Below, piece after piece: positions 1 through 7,272 of a stretch of 10,903 nucleotides of DNA. The translations under genes and the position numbers were made by a program. The DNA comes from Pavlovales sp. CCMP2436. Lineage: Eukaryota > Haptophyta > Pavlovophyceae > Pavlovales. The stretch spans positions 69,767 through 80,669 of the forward strand of contig MU631899.1 of NCBI GenBank assembly GCA_026770615.1. Direction: 5' to 3'. The notes beneath the pieces were generated by a model. The model had not been told where the DNA came from. It made no database searches and saw only the letters and a list, made by a program, of their open reading frames with translations. Numbering within the stretch: position 1 is the stretch's first letter; every line of letters begins with the position of its first letter.

Positions 1-53
1 GGGGGGGGGGGGGGGGGGGGGGGGGGGGGTGAGAGAGAGAGAGAGAGAGAGAG
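1..53. repeat. G homopolymer (29 G) followed by GA microsatellite
   Basis: Bases 1-29 are all G and bases 31-53 are essentially (GA)n. No coding potential is visible. A run this long at the very edge of a window may be a genuine simple repeat where an assembly stopped, or a base-calling artefact; the sequence cannot separate these. Confidence 0.9.
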
Positions 54-144
54 GGAGGTCAGATTGCGATGAATCAGAATAAAAATAAGAAGTAAGAAGA
101 CTGTGATGTACGGCGGGCGGGCACTTTCACGGTGGTTATGTTGA

Positions 145-213
145 GGATAATTTGACCGTTAGACCAAACCCACTAATCAATTGGTGGAATTAGTCCAACG
201 GTCAATCTTATCC
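145..213. repeat. Imperfect inverted repeat with TTGACCGTT arms
   Basis: The left arm (145-164) and the reverse complement of the right arm (193-213) share GGATAA..TTGACCGTT.GAC, with one gap and a few mismatches. Between them lie further short complementary stretches (ACTAAT/ATTAGT and a CAATTG palindrome), so the whole segment could fold. It lies in the putative second intron or 3' side of the minus-strand Tudor-like gene. It may be a small foldback element; no family is recognised. Confidence 0.6.
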
Positions 214-254
214 ACAACAGATTACCCTAACCGGTGGGCACTTCGTCAGCGGAG

Positions 255-318
255 GTGCGTGCGTGCATGTGTGTGTGCGTGTGTGTGTGCGTGCGTGTGT
301 GTGTGTGCGTGTGTGTGC
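255..318. repeat. TG/CA dinucleotide microsatellite
   Basis: The segment alternates (TG)n with interspersed GTGCG units. An open minus-strand frame through it encodes only alternating His-Thr/His-Ala, so the repeat is not treated as coding. It falls inside the presumed second intron of the minus-strand gene. Confidence 0.9.
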
Positions 319-371
319 AGGTAGGAGGCTACTAACCCATTCGCAGTAAGTAACCCGCATTTATGAATTAC

Positions 372-1003
372 CTTGTCGCCGACCTGGAAGCGAGTAGGCA
401 CCGCGTGGTTCTCCGCCACAACGTCGTACTCGATTCCGAGCGCCTGCAGCCGCCCGCGCGTGGTGAAGGTGGAGCGAAAGAAGAGCACGAGAGAGCCCAA
501 CGGGTCGAGGCCGCCGGGTGCGATGCGCATGCGCGAGGGGGGCACGTTCTCCTCGATCTGCCCATCATCATACTCGATATCATAAACACCGTTGCGCAGC
601 ACCTTGTTCACCGTGCCCGGCTGCCACGCGCCGCGGCCGAAGCGGTTCGCGACCACGTGCGTACCCGGCGGGAAACCAATAGTCCACGCGAGCAGCGCAG
701 AGAGCAGTTGGTTGACGTACGTGCGCCGGCGAATGCGGACTGCGGTCAGCCCGTCCTCCTGCGGGCATGGAGGGGACGCGCGGGGAGGGCGGGTTCGGCC
801 GGGCTCGGAGGGGACGCGCGCGCGGGTGGGGGGGGGAAGGGGGGCACCTCAGCGTACACGTCGTAGTCCACCGAGAATGTCGTCTCGCCGTGCTCCTGGT
901 GCAGGATGTGGGTGACGATGCCGGGGAGCCAGAGACCCTTCGCCTCGGCGTCGACCACCTCCCCTTCCTTGATCGGGAACGCCCAGTCGTACAGTATCGG
1001 CAT
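372..1003 (-). CDS. Tudor/Agenet-like domain protein, two exons visible, 3' end missing
   Basis: Exon 1 (1003-848) and exon 2 (758-372) join in phase 0 and give 181 codons. Two beta-barrel-like repeats are visible. The first is spread over exon 1 and the start of exon 2 (LWLPGIV, then VDYDVYAE joined to EDGL and RIRRR). The second lies near residues 85-125 (AWQPGTV, GVYDIEYDDG, EENVP, SRMRI). The pattern W-x-P-G-x-V ... Y-x-I-x-Y-D-D-G ... R-x-R is typical of Tudor/Agenet-like modules common in algal and oomycete proteins, which usually bind methylated residues or act as scaffolds. The start at 1003 is the first ATG of the good-looking region; another in-frame ATG lies at 1132 but the sequence between is not domain-like. 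Exon 2 ends FQVGDK at a strong donor (GTAATT, 371-366), which resembles the first strand of a third module. Further exons probably lie beyond the window. Function is otherwise unknown. Confidence 0.62.
759..847 (-). other. Spliceosomal intron (89 bases) in the Tudor-like gene
   Basis: On the minus strand the donor is GAG|GTGCCC at 848/847 and the acceptor is CCCGCAG|GAG at 759/758. The intron is strongly C-rich with several C homopolymers. Removing it joins two open frames in phase 0 and completes the first Tudor-like motif (YAE joined to EDGL). Without the splice the exon 1 frame runs into low-complexity Pro/Ala sequence, which supports the intron. Confidence 0.7.
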
Positions 1004-1141
1004 CTGCGCGGAGCTGCGCGCGCCGAGTCCGTCGGTGGTAGCTGCCCGGAGCCCGTTCGCGCCTAGTGGAGTTGCGAGTTGCTGCACCAACGCGCAGACT
1101 GCGCACAACCGCCGATTGAATTTCAATTTCAATTCTGTAAA
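1004..1141. promoter_or_regulatory. Head-to-head intergenic spacer, possible bidirectional promoter
   Basis: Only 138 bases separate the presumed ATG of the minus-strand Tudor-like gene (1003) from the plus-strand ATG of the ubiquitin-fusion element (1142). No TATA box is evident. The most notable motif is a short tandem of AATTTC units at about 1117-1134, just before the plus-strand ATG. The 5' end of the retroelement must lie in or near this spacer but cannot be placed. Confidence 0.35.
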
Positions 1142-1514
1142 ATGAGCACGGCGCCGTCGGGCGTGCTGCTGAGCGCGTCACTGAGCGCGCCGCCGCCGCC
1201 GAATGCACAGTCGGTCGTGTCGCCTAACGCGGCCCTGAGCGGGACTCCGGCACGGAGCGCGGCGCACGATGCCGAGTCAAGCTCCATGCACATTTTTGTC
1301 GTGATCTTCGCTGGCCAGACGCTGGTGGTCGAGGTGAAGCCATACTTCACAGTCGAGACGGTCAAGGACGCTATCACGCTCAAGACCGGCATCGCACGCG
1401 ACCTCCAACTCCTCACCTGCGAAGGCAAGCGGTTGGATGACCAGCACTCACTCGTCGAGTGCGGCGTCGGAGAATCATGCGACGCTGCGCCTCACGAGCC
1501 GCATGAGAGGCGGC
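1142..1514 (+). pseudogene. N-terminal ubiquitin domain of the retroelement polyprotein (one frameshift)
   Basis: From ATG 1142 there is a 48-residue Ser/Ala/Pro-rich leader, then a ubiquitin fold from Met 1286. It aligns with ubiquitin without gaps if a single extra base near 1466-1470 is discounted: MHIFV at the start, T-V-E-T-V-K at ubiquitin positions 22-27, EGKRLDD at 46-52, ATLRL at 65-69 and RMRGG at 72-76. Lys equivalents 27, 33 and 48 are kept; 6, 11, 29 and 63 are not. The hydrophobic patch is changed (L8 to Phe, I44 to Thr, V70 to Thr). The Gly-Gly is at 1509-1514 and is followed by Ala, as in precursors cut by deubiquitinases. The frame continues past Gly-Gly into the rest of the polyprotein, so I infer a fusion that host proteases could release. 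An alternative is a host ubiquitin-fusion gene lying next to the element. Confidence 0.7.
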
Positions 1515-2200
1515 GCGCCAAACGACCCCTCCTTCGCAGCCAGCATTGTAGTCTCCTACAACAAGATATACGCGCAGCTTCACGCGGCGGGCGGCCCGAT
1601 CAGGGTAGAGCGCTCTAGACCGGGTCGCGAGCTTGCACGCGCGATCCTCGCTGCGGTGCCCGTCGCGCCGAAAGGCCATCGAGCCTAGCGAGATCCCCCA
1701 GCGACAGAGCCGTGCAGATGCGCAGAAGGCCCGCGACAAGACGCTCAAGATTGCATTCAATGTGAGTTGCGGCAAGGGGCTGCACATCGACAAGCTCTGC
1801 CGCATGGTGCAAGGCTGCACAGTGGCTCATGAGCTCGCGACCACCTTGATCTTCGCCGTTTGCCAGCGTGCACTGCAAGTCATCGACGAGGCTGACACAC
1901 TTGCCTTCGACAAAAACCGCAACCGAGTCATCGCTCTCGTCCTAGATGATGTGGACATTTTCTCCAACTACCGCACCACCGGATGGATGGGGCTCAGTGG
2001 CGGAAGTGGCTCGACCTCAGCTCAGGCCAACCGGCCCTCGCTCTTCGAGGCCCATGCTGCCAAGCATGCCTTTAGGGTCCGGGCGCAAGCTGATGCCAGC
2101 GTGTTTGCGAACATGCTCACAGTCGCACGCAAAGATGCCCTCGACAACGCCGCCAACGTTGCCGACGAAGCTGCAGCTACACTCCTAGCCCAACTCTTGA
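1515..2200 (+). pseudogene. Unrecognised helical region after the ubiquitin domain
   Basis: This follows Gly-Gly directly (APNDPSF...). It is open in one frame to about 1670, then continues one frame over after an extra A in an AAA run, up to about 2200. It is rich in Ala, Arg, Asp and Lys, with amphipathic stretches such as TTLIFAVCQRAL and ASVFANMLTVARKDA, and no Cys/His finger pattern. The position corresponds to the Gag/ORF1-like or DNA-binding region of other retroelements, but I see no motif that proves this. It could be a nucleic-acid-binding or oligomerisation module. Confidence 0.4.
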
Positions 2201-3085
2201 CGGGGAAGCCCGGAAGGACCACATCGCCGGCTCCATACCACTGTTGCAGCCGCTGCCAAGACCGCCAGCTCAGCCACCGCCGCCACCGCCGCAGCTGCGG
2301 CCACCGCAGCGGCCGCCACTGCATCGCGATGCGTATGACGGAGGCTACAGGCGCGGCCGTGGTGGGGGAGGACGGGGGGGGGGTGCAGGAGTGCGCGCGC
2401 GCAGCGATTGCAACACGCTTTCTGGTGGGCATGGGAGACTGCTACCACCACCCCGTCGTCAATGGCAAGCGCCATCGTCGAGCGAGGACGTCGAGCGCCC
2501 AACCATGCCCCTACCCACACGGCCAAACGCAGACCCGACCGGCCGCGACTTCTCCGTCCTCGACCACCTCACTGCTGCCAAAGTCGCCGGGGACGCGGGG
2601 AACACGTCTCGGCAACTCGATGCCATACCCCGAGACTTCCACGAGCCCTGGGCCGCCGCGACAGTCCTCGTCATCGAAGCCATCCGCAACTCCGGGCCGG
2701 ACAACGAGGTGGAGGAGGTGCGAGCGCTGAAGGCGCTGCTGATCCTACCCTCGCTACTACTCCGAAAGCAGCCCGCGGCCCGCGGGTGCCGCGAAGGACG
2801 TCTGGCGAGCGCCAGACTGCTCGCCTTCCGCTTCGACCGATGGGGGCGGGGAGACTTTGGCAGCCTCGTTGCTGACTAGTCTGGAGACTCCGCGGCGGAG
2901 GTACAGCAGCGCAGCAGCCGGCGCTCCCGTCCAGCCAACCCCGAGCGAGACATCAAGGCGGCCGTCGCCCTTCTCGCCAAGGGCAAGTTCTCCGACGCCA
3001 CAAAGCTGCTTCAGAGCCACGGCCTCGCTGACATCGCGGACCCGGCCGTGCTCCAGCAGATGCTCGCCAAGCATCATCTGCCCGG
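2200..3085 (+). pseudogene. Pro-rich and Gly/Arg-rich linker and conserved pre-RT region
   Basis: After a shift near 2200 the frame encodes a polyproline stretch (about 2246-2325) and then a Gly/Arg-rich segment (GGYRRGRGGGGRGGG, about 2338-2385, over a 10-base G run), which suggests RNA binding. From about 2530 it becomes globular: residues around ALKALLILPSLLLRKQPA and LLAFRFDRW resemble the pre-RT region of RT proteins with a RPIG..RR motif. A TAG at 2877-2879 interrupts it, yet the same frame continues sensibly afterwards (DIKAAVALLAKGKFSDATKL at about 2949-3008, a helical repeat-like unit seen ahead of such RTs) up to a 1-base loss in a G run near 3085. Confidence 0.5.
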
Positions 3086-4141
3086 GAGGTCCCCGTGCCA
3101 GCGGTCATCCCGGGCCTCGATACCACCAACCGTCTCGTTGTCGGCGTCACGGAGATGGAGGAGGCATACCGAGGGCTCAAGACCGACAAGGCACAGGGTG
3201 CCTCGCCCTGGCGATACGAGTACCTCATCCCACTCGCCCCGACGGAGCCTTTCGTGGGCGACGCTGCACGCCACGTGCTCGGGTCGCACGCCTGGCTGGC
3301 ATCATCCTTCGCCAACAGCGATCTGCCCCCCTGGTTCTACTTCGTCTTCTGCGCCGCACGGTGCGTGCCACTCTGCAAGTGTGCGGCCCAGGCCGGCGTC
3401 GCGGAGTCTGCGCGGCCAATCGGCATCTCGTGCGCGCTGAGACGGGGTCTCACCAAGAGAGTCTTCCTCAACAAGGGCCTTTGTGGCAAGATCGAGGACT
3501 ACCTCTTCCCACAGCAGCTGGGAGTGCTCGTCTCGGCAGGCGGGACGAAGCTCATCTTTGGCGTGCGCGAGCTCCTCGAGAACCCCAGCTTCTGCATCGC
3601 CGGCTCCAACATCTACAACGCCTTCAATGAGGAAGACCGCGTAGAGATGGTGGCGCGCACCCTCGCCAGCTCCTCCGGCCTTGCCCCGCTCGCACGCCTC
3701 TTCTACGTCACGCTTGCCCCCAAGTACCCCATCTTCGTCAGCGGCAAGGGCGGCGGCTTGACGCCCATGGGCAGGGACGGCGAGACGGGTGTCGCCAAAG
3801 GGTCGGTGGAGGGCGGAGTCGCCCTCGCGATCTCCATCCACCCCGAGCTACAGGTGCTGGACGCAGAACTGCGGCCATACGGTGGGGGCGCTCGGGCCGG
3901 CCACGACGATGTACGGGCGGTCGGCCCGCCCCATATCGTCTTCCCGGCGATGCAGCGCTTCCATGACGCGCTCTTCGCGCAGCTCGGCCTCGTCGTGCAA
4001 CCGGCTAAGTGCGAGTGCTGGATCGATGAGGCCCACATCGATTCCCTCGACACCCATCGCGGCCTAGTGACGCGCAGTCACCTACGCGACGGCGTGACTC
4101 CGTACTACGGCGTCATGTGCTACGGCATCCCTATCGGTTCG
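3086..4141 (+). pseudogene. Reverse transcriptase domain, catalytically degraded
   Basis: The open frame holds the RT fingers and palm: a LKTDKAQGASPWRYEYL-type N-terminal motif (about 3173-3226), ARPIGISCALRRGL (from about 3413), PQQLGVLVSAGGTKL (about 3509-3553), motif A region at 3590-3628 (GSNIYNAFN, where the family has V-D-x-S-N-A-F-N), motif B at 3779-3814 (TGVAKGSVEGG, where the family has Q-G-D-P-L-G-P), motif C at 3899-3913 (GHDDV) and LVVQPAKCE after it. The order and spacing are those of RVT_1 domains of non-LTR retroelements. The motif A Asp appears replaced by Asn and motif B has lost Q-G-D-P, so polymerase activity is unlikely although motif C keeps Asp-Asp (3905-3910). The frame is cut by the solo LTR right after GIPIG. 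Confidence 0.75.
4137..4141 (+). repeat. Left target-site duplication GTTCG of the solo LTR
   Basis: GTTCG at 4137-4141 is repeated at 4390-4394, immediately flanking the LTR. Both copies sit within the RT coding frame. Confidence 0.8.
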
Positions 4142-4389
4142 TGTCAGGCTACGGATCCAGCGTAGTGCTGGTCTGGCCGCAGACACTGAGTGGACTATCA
4201 GTGGTTGATCACCAGTCCGGGCGCAGAGCCGGATTCAGACTGTTACGTCGGGATTTTGGGGCTCGTGTCCTCATTTACCTTTCGTGTAAATGTAGGATGT
4301 TAGACACTTCGACCTGCTTCCCGAGGCTCGAAATCCGACTAGCGCTGCAAGGACTAGTCGAGAGAAGGACCAGATCTGCGCACCCAACA
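4142..4389. mobile_element. Solo LTR (248 bases) inserted in the RT frame
   Basis: The insert begins TGTCAGG and ends CCCAACA, so it has 5'-TG...CA-3' ends with a 3-base TGT/ACA terminal inverted repeat, and is flanked by 5-base GTTCG duplications. It separates two halves of one reading frame: GIPIGS before it and EEYNKLAL after it. It carries a perfect 7-base stem, CATTTAC (4272-4278) with GTAAATG (4286-4292), and near its end CTAGCGCTGCAAGGACTAG (about 4339-4357), which recurs inverted at 9343-9361. Size, ends and 5-base duplication fit a copia- or gypsy-type LTR left after LTR-LTR recombination. The family is not recognised, and orientation is assumed, since TGT...ACA is symmetric. Confidence 0.82.
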
Positions 4390-4394
4390 GTTCG
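4390..4394 (+). repeat. Right target-site duplication GTTCG of the solo LTR
   Basis: This is the second copy of the 5-base duplication. The reading frame resumes directly after it. Confidence 0.8.
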
Positions 4395-5490
4395 GAGGAG
4401 TACAACAAGCTTGCCCTAGCTGGTAAGTGTGACGAGATCGCATGCATCTCAACCAAGCTAATCACTTCGCTCAGCTCGTCACACAAGCAACAGTTCTGGC
4501 TCTTAACCCTCTTCTCCACGGCGCGCAAATTCGAGTACTTTGCGCGGCACTGCTACCCGGACCACTCGCGCGAGGCATGCACCCGCTTCGACGCGATCAT
4601 CCACGCGCAGGCGACGCACGCGCTAGGAGTCTCGCTCGACGACGATCAGTTCGCGACCGCCCGCCTCGCGCTTCCCCAACCGTGGCGCCGGACTTCGGCG
4701 AATGGTCGACATCGCGCCGGCCGCCTTCTGTGGCGCCATGGTGCAGGCGGTGCCAGCCTTTCTCGACATGTGGGCCGACGCGACCAACCCGGCCAGCGGC
4801 ATCACGCAGCGCGGGATGCTCGAGCTGCCGCAGGTCGGGCGCACGGTGGGGCGGAACTCCTTTGTGGACATGCAGCAGCACGGCTGGCGCGCGTACCAGC
4901 TGCCGTCTTCCGGGGCAGGCTCTCTGTCACCGCCGCTACAGGGACAGGCCTTCCGCCGCTGCTGGTTGCTGCTGCAGCAGGAGGCCGGTATCGCCACAGG
5001 AGCGGGGCCCAACCAAGATCGGCCAACCTCCGTGCTCCACCTACCTCCAGATAAAGCATGGCCGACGGCGCGCAGGAGCGCCGGCAGGCTGTGCCTCAAC
5101 ATGCAGAAGGACCCCACCGACGACCTGAAGGCTCACCGGTACGACATGCTCAAGATGCAGATCAACGCGCGACACCGCAGCGATCGCGCCGTATGTACAC
5201 CTCTTCAGGAGCCTCGATCGCAACAGCTCCGCATGGGTCGCTGCGCTAGCGAGCGGCTACGGGCTCTGCAACACCGGCGAGTGGGCGGAGATCACCTCGC
5301 GCTTCTTTGGCGTCCAGAGCCCCATCTGCGCCGGCCTCGTCGCGCGCGGCTCGCGGCTCTTCGGCCACCTCATCGACGCGTTCGGAGACAACCTCGTCGC
5401 AGCCACGGGCGCAGGCGTCACCGGCGGCCACATCGCCACGCTCCGGCACGACCCGATCCTCGCCCTCCTCGCGGAGTTCGCGAGGGTCCG
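4395..5490 (+). pseudogene. Post-RT thumb/linker region with decayed zinc-site-like segment
   Basis: The frame resumes with EEYNKLALAGKCDEIA and a helical stretch (FWLLTLFSTARKFEYFARHC), the usual thumb region after this type of RT. An extra C in a CCCC run near 4677 moves the frame to RGAGLRRMVDIAPAAFCGA, matching the G-G-L-G-L-R...A-P-A-A-Y block typical of the family. A further shift near 5190 leads to YVHLFRSLDRNSSAWVAAL and then DAFGDNLVAATGAG with GGHIATLRHDPIL (about 5376-5462). In relatives this is Cys-x-Cys-G ... D-P-x-G-D-H-x-x-x-C followed by RH-x-x-x-R-D. Here the His and the last Cys are Asn and Ala, so the putative zinc site is lost. Confidence 0.55.
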
Positions 5491-6211
5491 TGGGTGCATT
5501 CGCGCGCACCGAGGTTGAAGACATCTTTGGCTCGGTGCTCGCCGCCAACCCAGCGGCCTACCACCTCTACTACGGCGGAGTCGGCCGGCGACCCGGGCCG
5601 AAGGTCGACTTTTACGCCGAGTACGACCACTGGGGTGGGCGTGCAGTCCCGCGGCTATTCGAACTCAAGACCATCGTGTTCTGCCCTACTCGGTACAGGG
5701 ACACCGACGGGCAGTACCCGCAGGGCGCGGTGGGCAGGTGCGCCGACGCGCTACCTGGCGAGCGCATCATGGAACTCATCAAGCTCGACCGCGACTTCTT
5801 CCACACACCAGCCGGGCAGACTGGCCCAATGGAGGCCCGCGCGCTGACCTTCTGTCCCCCAGGCGGCAACCCGTTCACTGCTCTCGCAGTTGCCGCCTTT
5901 GGGGAGTTTTCGGTCGGCTTGGAAACGCTGGTCGCCGACTTCGCCAGCATGGGCGCACGCGCACTCGAGGGCGCACGTGAGCTCCCTCCGAACAGCTCGC
6001 ACGCACCGCCCTCCTGTGGAAGATGCGGCAGGAGATCGGTATGTGCGCCTTGCGTGGACACGCAATGGTCATCATAGCGCGCATACGTATGGAGAACATC
6101 GGTGGCGGCGGCGCGGCACACGGTGGCGCAGACGGCGACGGCACCGAGGAGTGGGCTAAGGGCGTATACCACCAGCGACAAGAGACACGGTCGTTGCATG
6201 AAGCCGCGTAG
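5491..6211 (+). pseudogene. C-terminal PD-(D/E)XK-like endonuclease region and tail
   Basis: The open frame from about 5490 begins GAFARTEVEDIFG. The core is PKVDFY (Asp at 5607-5609), an 18-residue gap, then LFELKTI (Glu 5661-5663, Lys 5667-5669), which fits the D...E-x-K signature of restriction-like endonucleases placed after the RT in RLE-type non-LTR elements. The stretch LIKLDRDFF (about 5776-5802) may be a later helix of the fold. Near 5988 one base is missing; the frame then continues EQLARTALLWKMRQEIGMCA and ends at the TAG 6209-6211. Unlike the RT, the nuclease residues look preserved. The fold is inferred from motif and position only. Confidence 0.55.
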
Positions 6212-6303
6212 GCCCGCCACCTGAGCGATCACTGGCTGAATTCGTCAGCCGTACACATCAGATTTGCCTGAATGCTGCTGCCTTTCTTCCTATTAAGTGA
6301 GTC
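6049..6303 (+). repeat. Left arm of a ~250-base inverted repeat (retroelement 3' end)
   Basis: The reverse complement of this stretch matches 10612-10864 with roughly 18 differences and one short gap, judged by eye. It covers the last ~54 codons of the element plus the 3' UTR. The pair flanks the PP2C gene and its spacers at a distance of about 4.3 kb. Confidence 0.9.
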
Positions 6304-6320
6304 ACAGCGAAAAAAAAAAA
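6212..6320 (+). other. Retroelement 3' UTR and A-run
   Basis: About 92 bases separate the stop from the point (about 6303) where similarity to the inverted copy ends. An 11-base A run follows at 6310-6320. The inverted copy has no matching A run at its 3' side, so this tract may be a tail specific to this copy or a chance homopolymer. Confidence 0.5.
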
Positions 6321-7272
6321 TGTACAATCAACTCCCTTTGACTCAACCCTCCTGGCTCAACTCTTGACGTCGGCGGAGAAGAGAAGTGGCAACAGGCAAG
6401 AACCTGGGGGGGGAAATGGGCGCGGCAACTCAACGATATAATGTCTGTCAGTGATGGCCTTTCAGCTGAATGGGCGCAGCTGGAAGTACCTGCTGGCACA
6501 GCGGGTTCACTCCTCGGAGTGACGTTGTTATAAACCGATGACGATGAGGGGTCTCGGGCGGAATATTGCATATTGTAAAGCAGTGTACACTACACCTTGA
6601 TTCTACTCCACTTTAAGAAGCGAGCCGGGTGAGCGGAGGCAACACCGCCATCGTGGAGTTACCGGCCTAGATAGGACGGAATTTATATAATGAGGAATTC
6701 CCCCACCCTGTCTAACTCAACCCTGGTGCAGCCATAGGGGCACTTAGTCGCCATCCTATTGGTCATGGTCGTACCTCGCCAAATCCTATGCGAATAGTCT
6801 GGTATATCACTTTAATTTTAATTATCTTCAGCATTTTATTAAGCATGTGAAATTAGTTATTGCGCGCTCAGCGAAATGATGATGCTTTATATTTGCCTCG
6901 TGAGACCCTACAATCCAAGTCGCAGCTCGAGAGAGCGAAATATGGACACACGGCGACCATGCGACTGCATATTTATGTAAGTTGTTAATAATAGTACCGT
7001 CGAAAGACGAAACTCGAATAACTTTCACTTTCAGCTCAGCCGCCCAGCGGTGTGACCGAATAGATAGACCTGCATGTTTCGCCTTTTCATGCTCACTAGA
7101 CTAATTCTGAGCGAGCAACGAAAACATAAATTTAAACCTAAATTTACTTAAAAACTGATCAACTCTATATTTTAACTATTCGCTGGAGAGTCGAAACCGG
7201 CTAAGTAATTGTCGTCAGTTCATACTCATATACATATTTAATATAAATATAATTGTAAATTTAATAATTATA
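6321..7272. other. Gene-free, increasingly AT-rich spacer
   Basis: No convincing coding region, RNA gene or mobile element is seen. Open frames here are short and of low-complexity composition. The left part has recurring CTCAACCCT-like words (about 6342-6362 and 6716-6725). The part from about 6800 on is AT-rich, and 7219-7275 is almost pure A/T and lies directly downstream of the PP2C stop codon, so it probably contains that gene's 3' UTR. No canonical AATAAA is seen on the minus strand there. Confidence 0.6.

Larger units (their letters stand above)
1142..6303 (+). mobile_element. Decayed non-LTR-type retroelement with ubiquitin fusion, RT and PD-(D/E)XK endonuclease
   Basis: Conceptual reading along the plus strand gives one continuous polyprotein broken by about seven 1-base frameshifts (near 1468, 1670, 2200, 3085, 4677, 5190, 5490, 5988), one internal TAG (2877-2879) and a solo LTR (4142-4389). 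The order is ubiquitin-like domain, unrecognised helical region, Pro/Gly/Arg-rich linker, pre-RT region, RT, post-RT region, PD-(D/E)XK-like nuclease, short tail, stop at 6209-6211, then about 92 bases of 3' UTR. RT followed by a restriction-like nuclease is the layout of RLE-type non-LTR elements (R2, CRE, NeSL groups). The 3' boundary at about 6303 is set by where an inverted second copy (10612-10864) stops matching. No LTRs of its own are seen. The 5' boundary is unknown; 1142 is the first ATG. The element looks dead. Confidence 0.72.

Noticed and set aside
363..866. 167-codon plus-strand open frame
   Set aside because: It lies opposite the Tudor-like exons and intron; it is Arg/Ala-rich with no domain, while the minus strand has clear repeats and splice sites.
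2857..3630. 257-codon plus-strand open frame overlapping the RT start
   Set aside because: Its Ser/Pro/Arg-rich sequence is an out-of-frame reading of the pre-RT and RT region; the RT frame carries the motifs.
3302..3841. 179-codon minus-strand open frame
   Set aside because: Antisense shadow of the RT domain with no domain of its own.
5612..6232. 206-codon minus-strand open frame resembling a plus-strand frame at 10659-10841
   Set aside because: The protein similarity only reflects the inverted DNA repeat; the real frame is the element's C-terminal end on the other strand.
6302..6571. 89-codon minus-strand open frame in the spacer
   Set aside because: Ser-rich, no domain, starts in the A run next to the element's 3' end; no support beyond openness.
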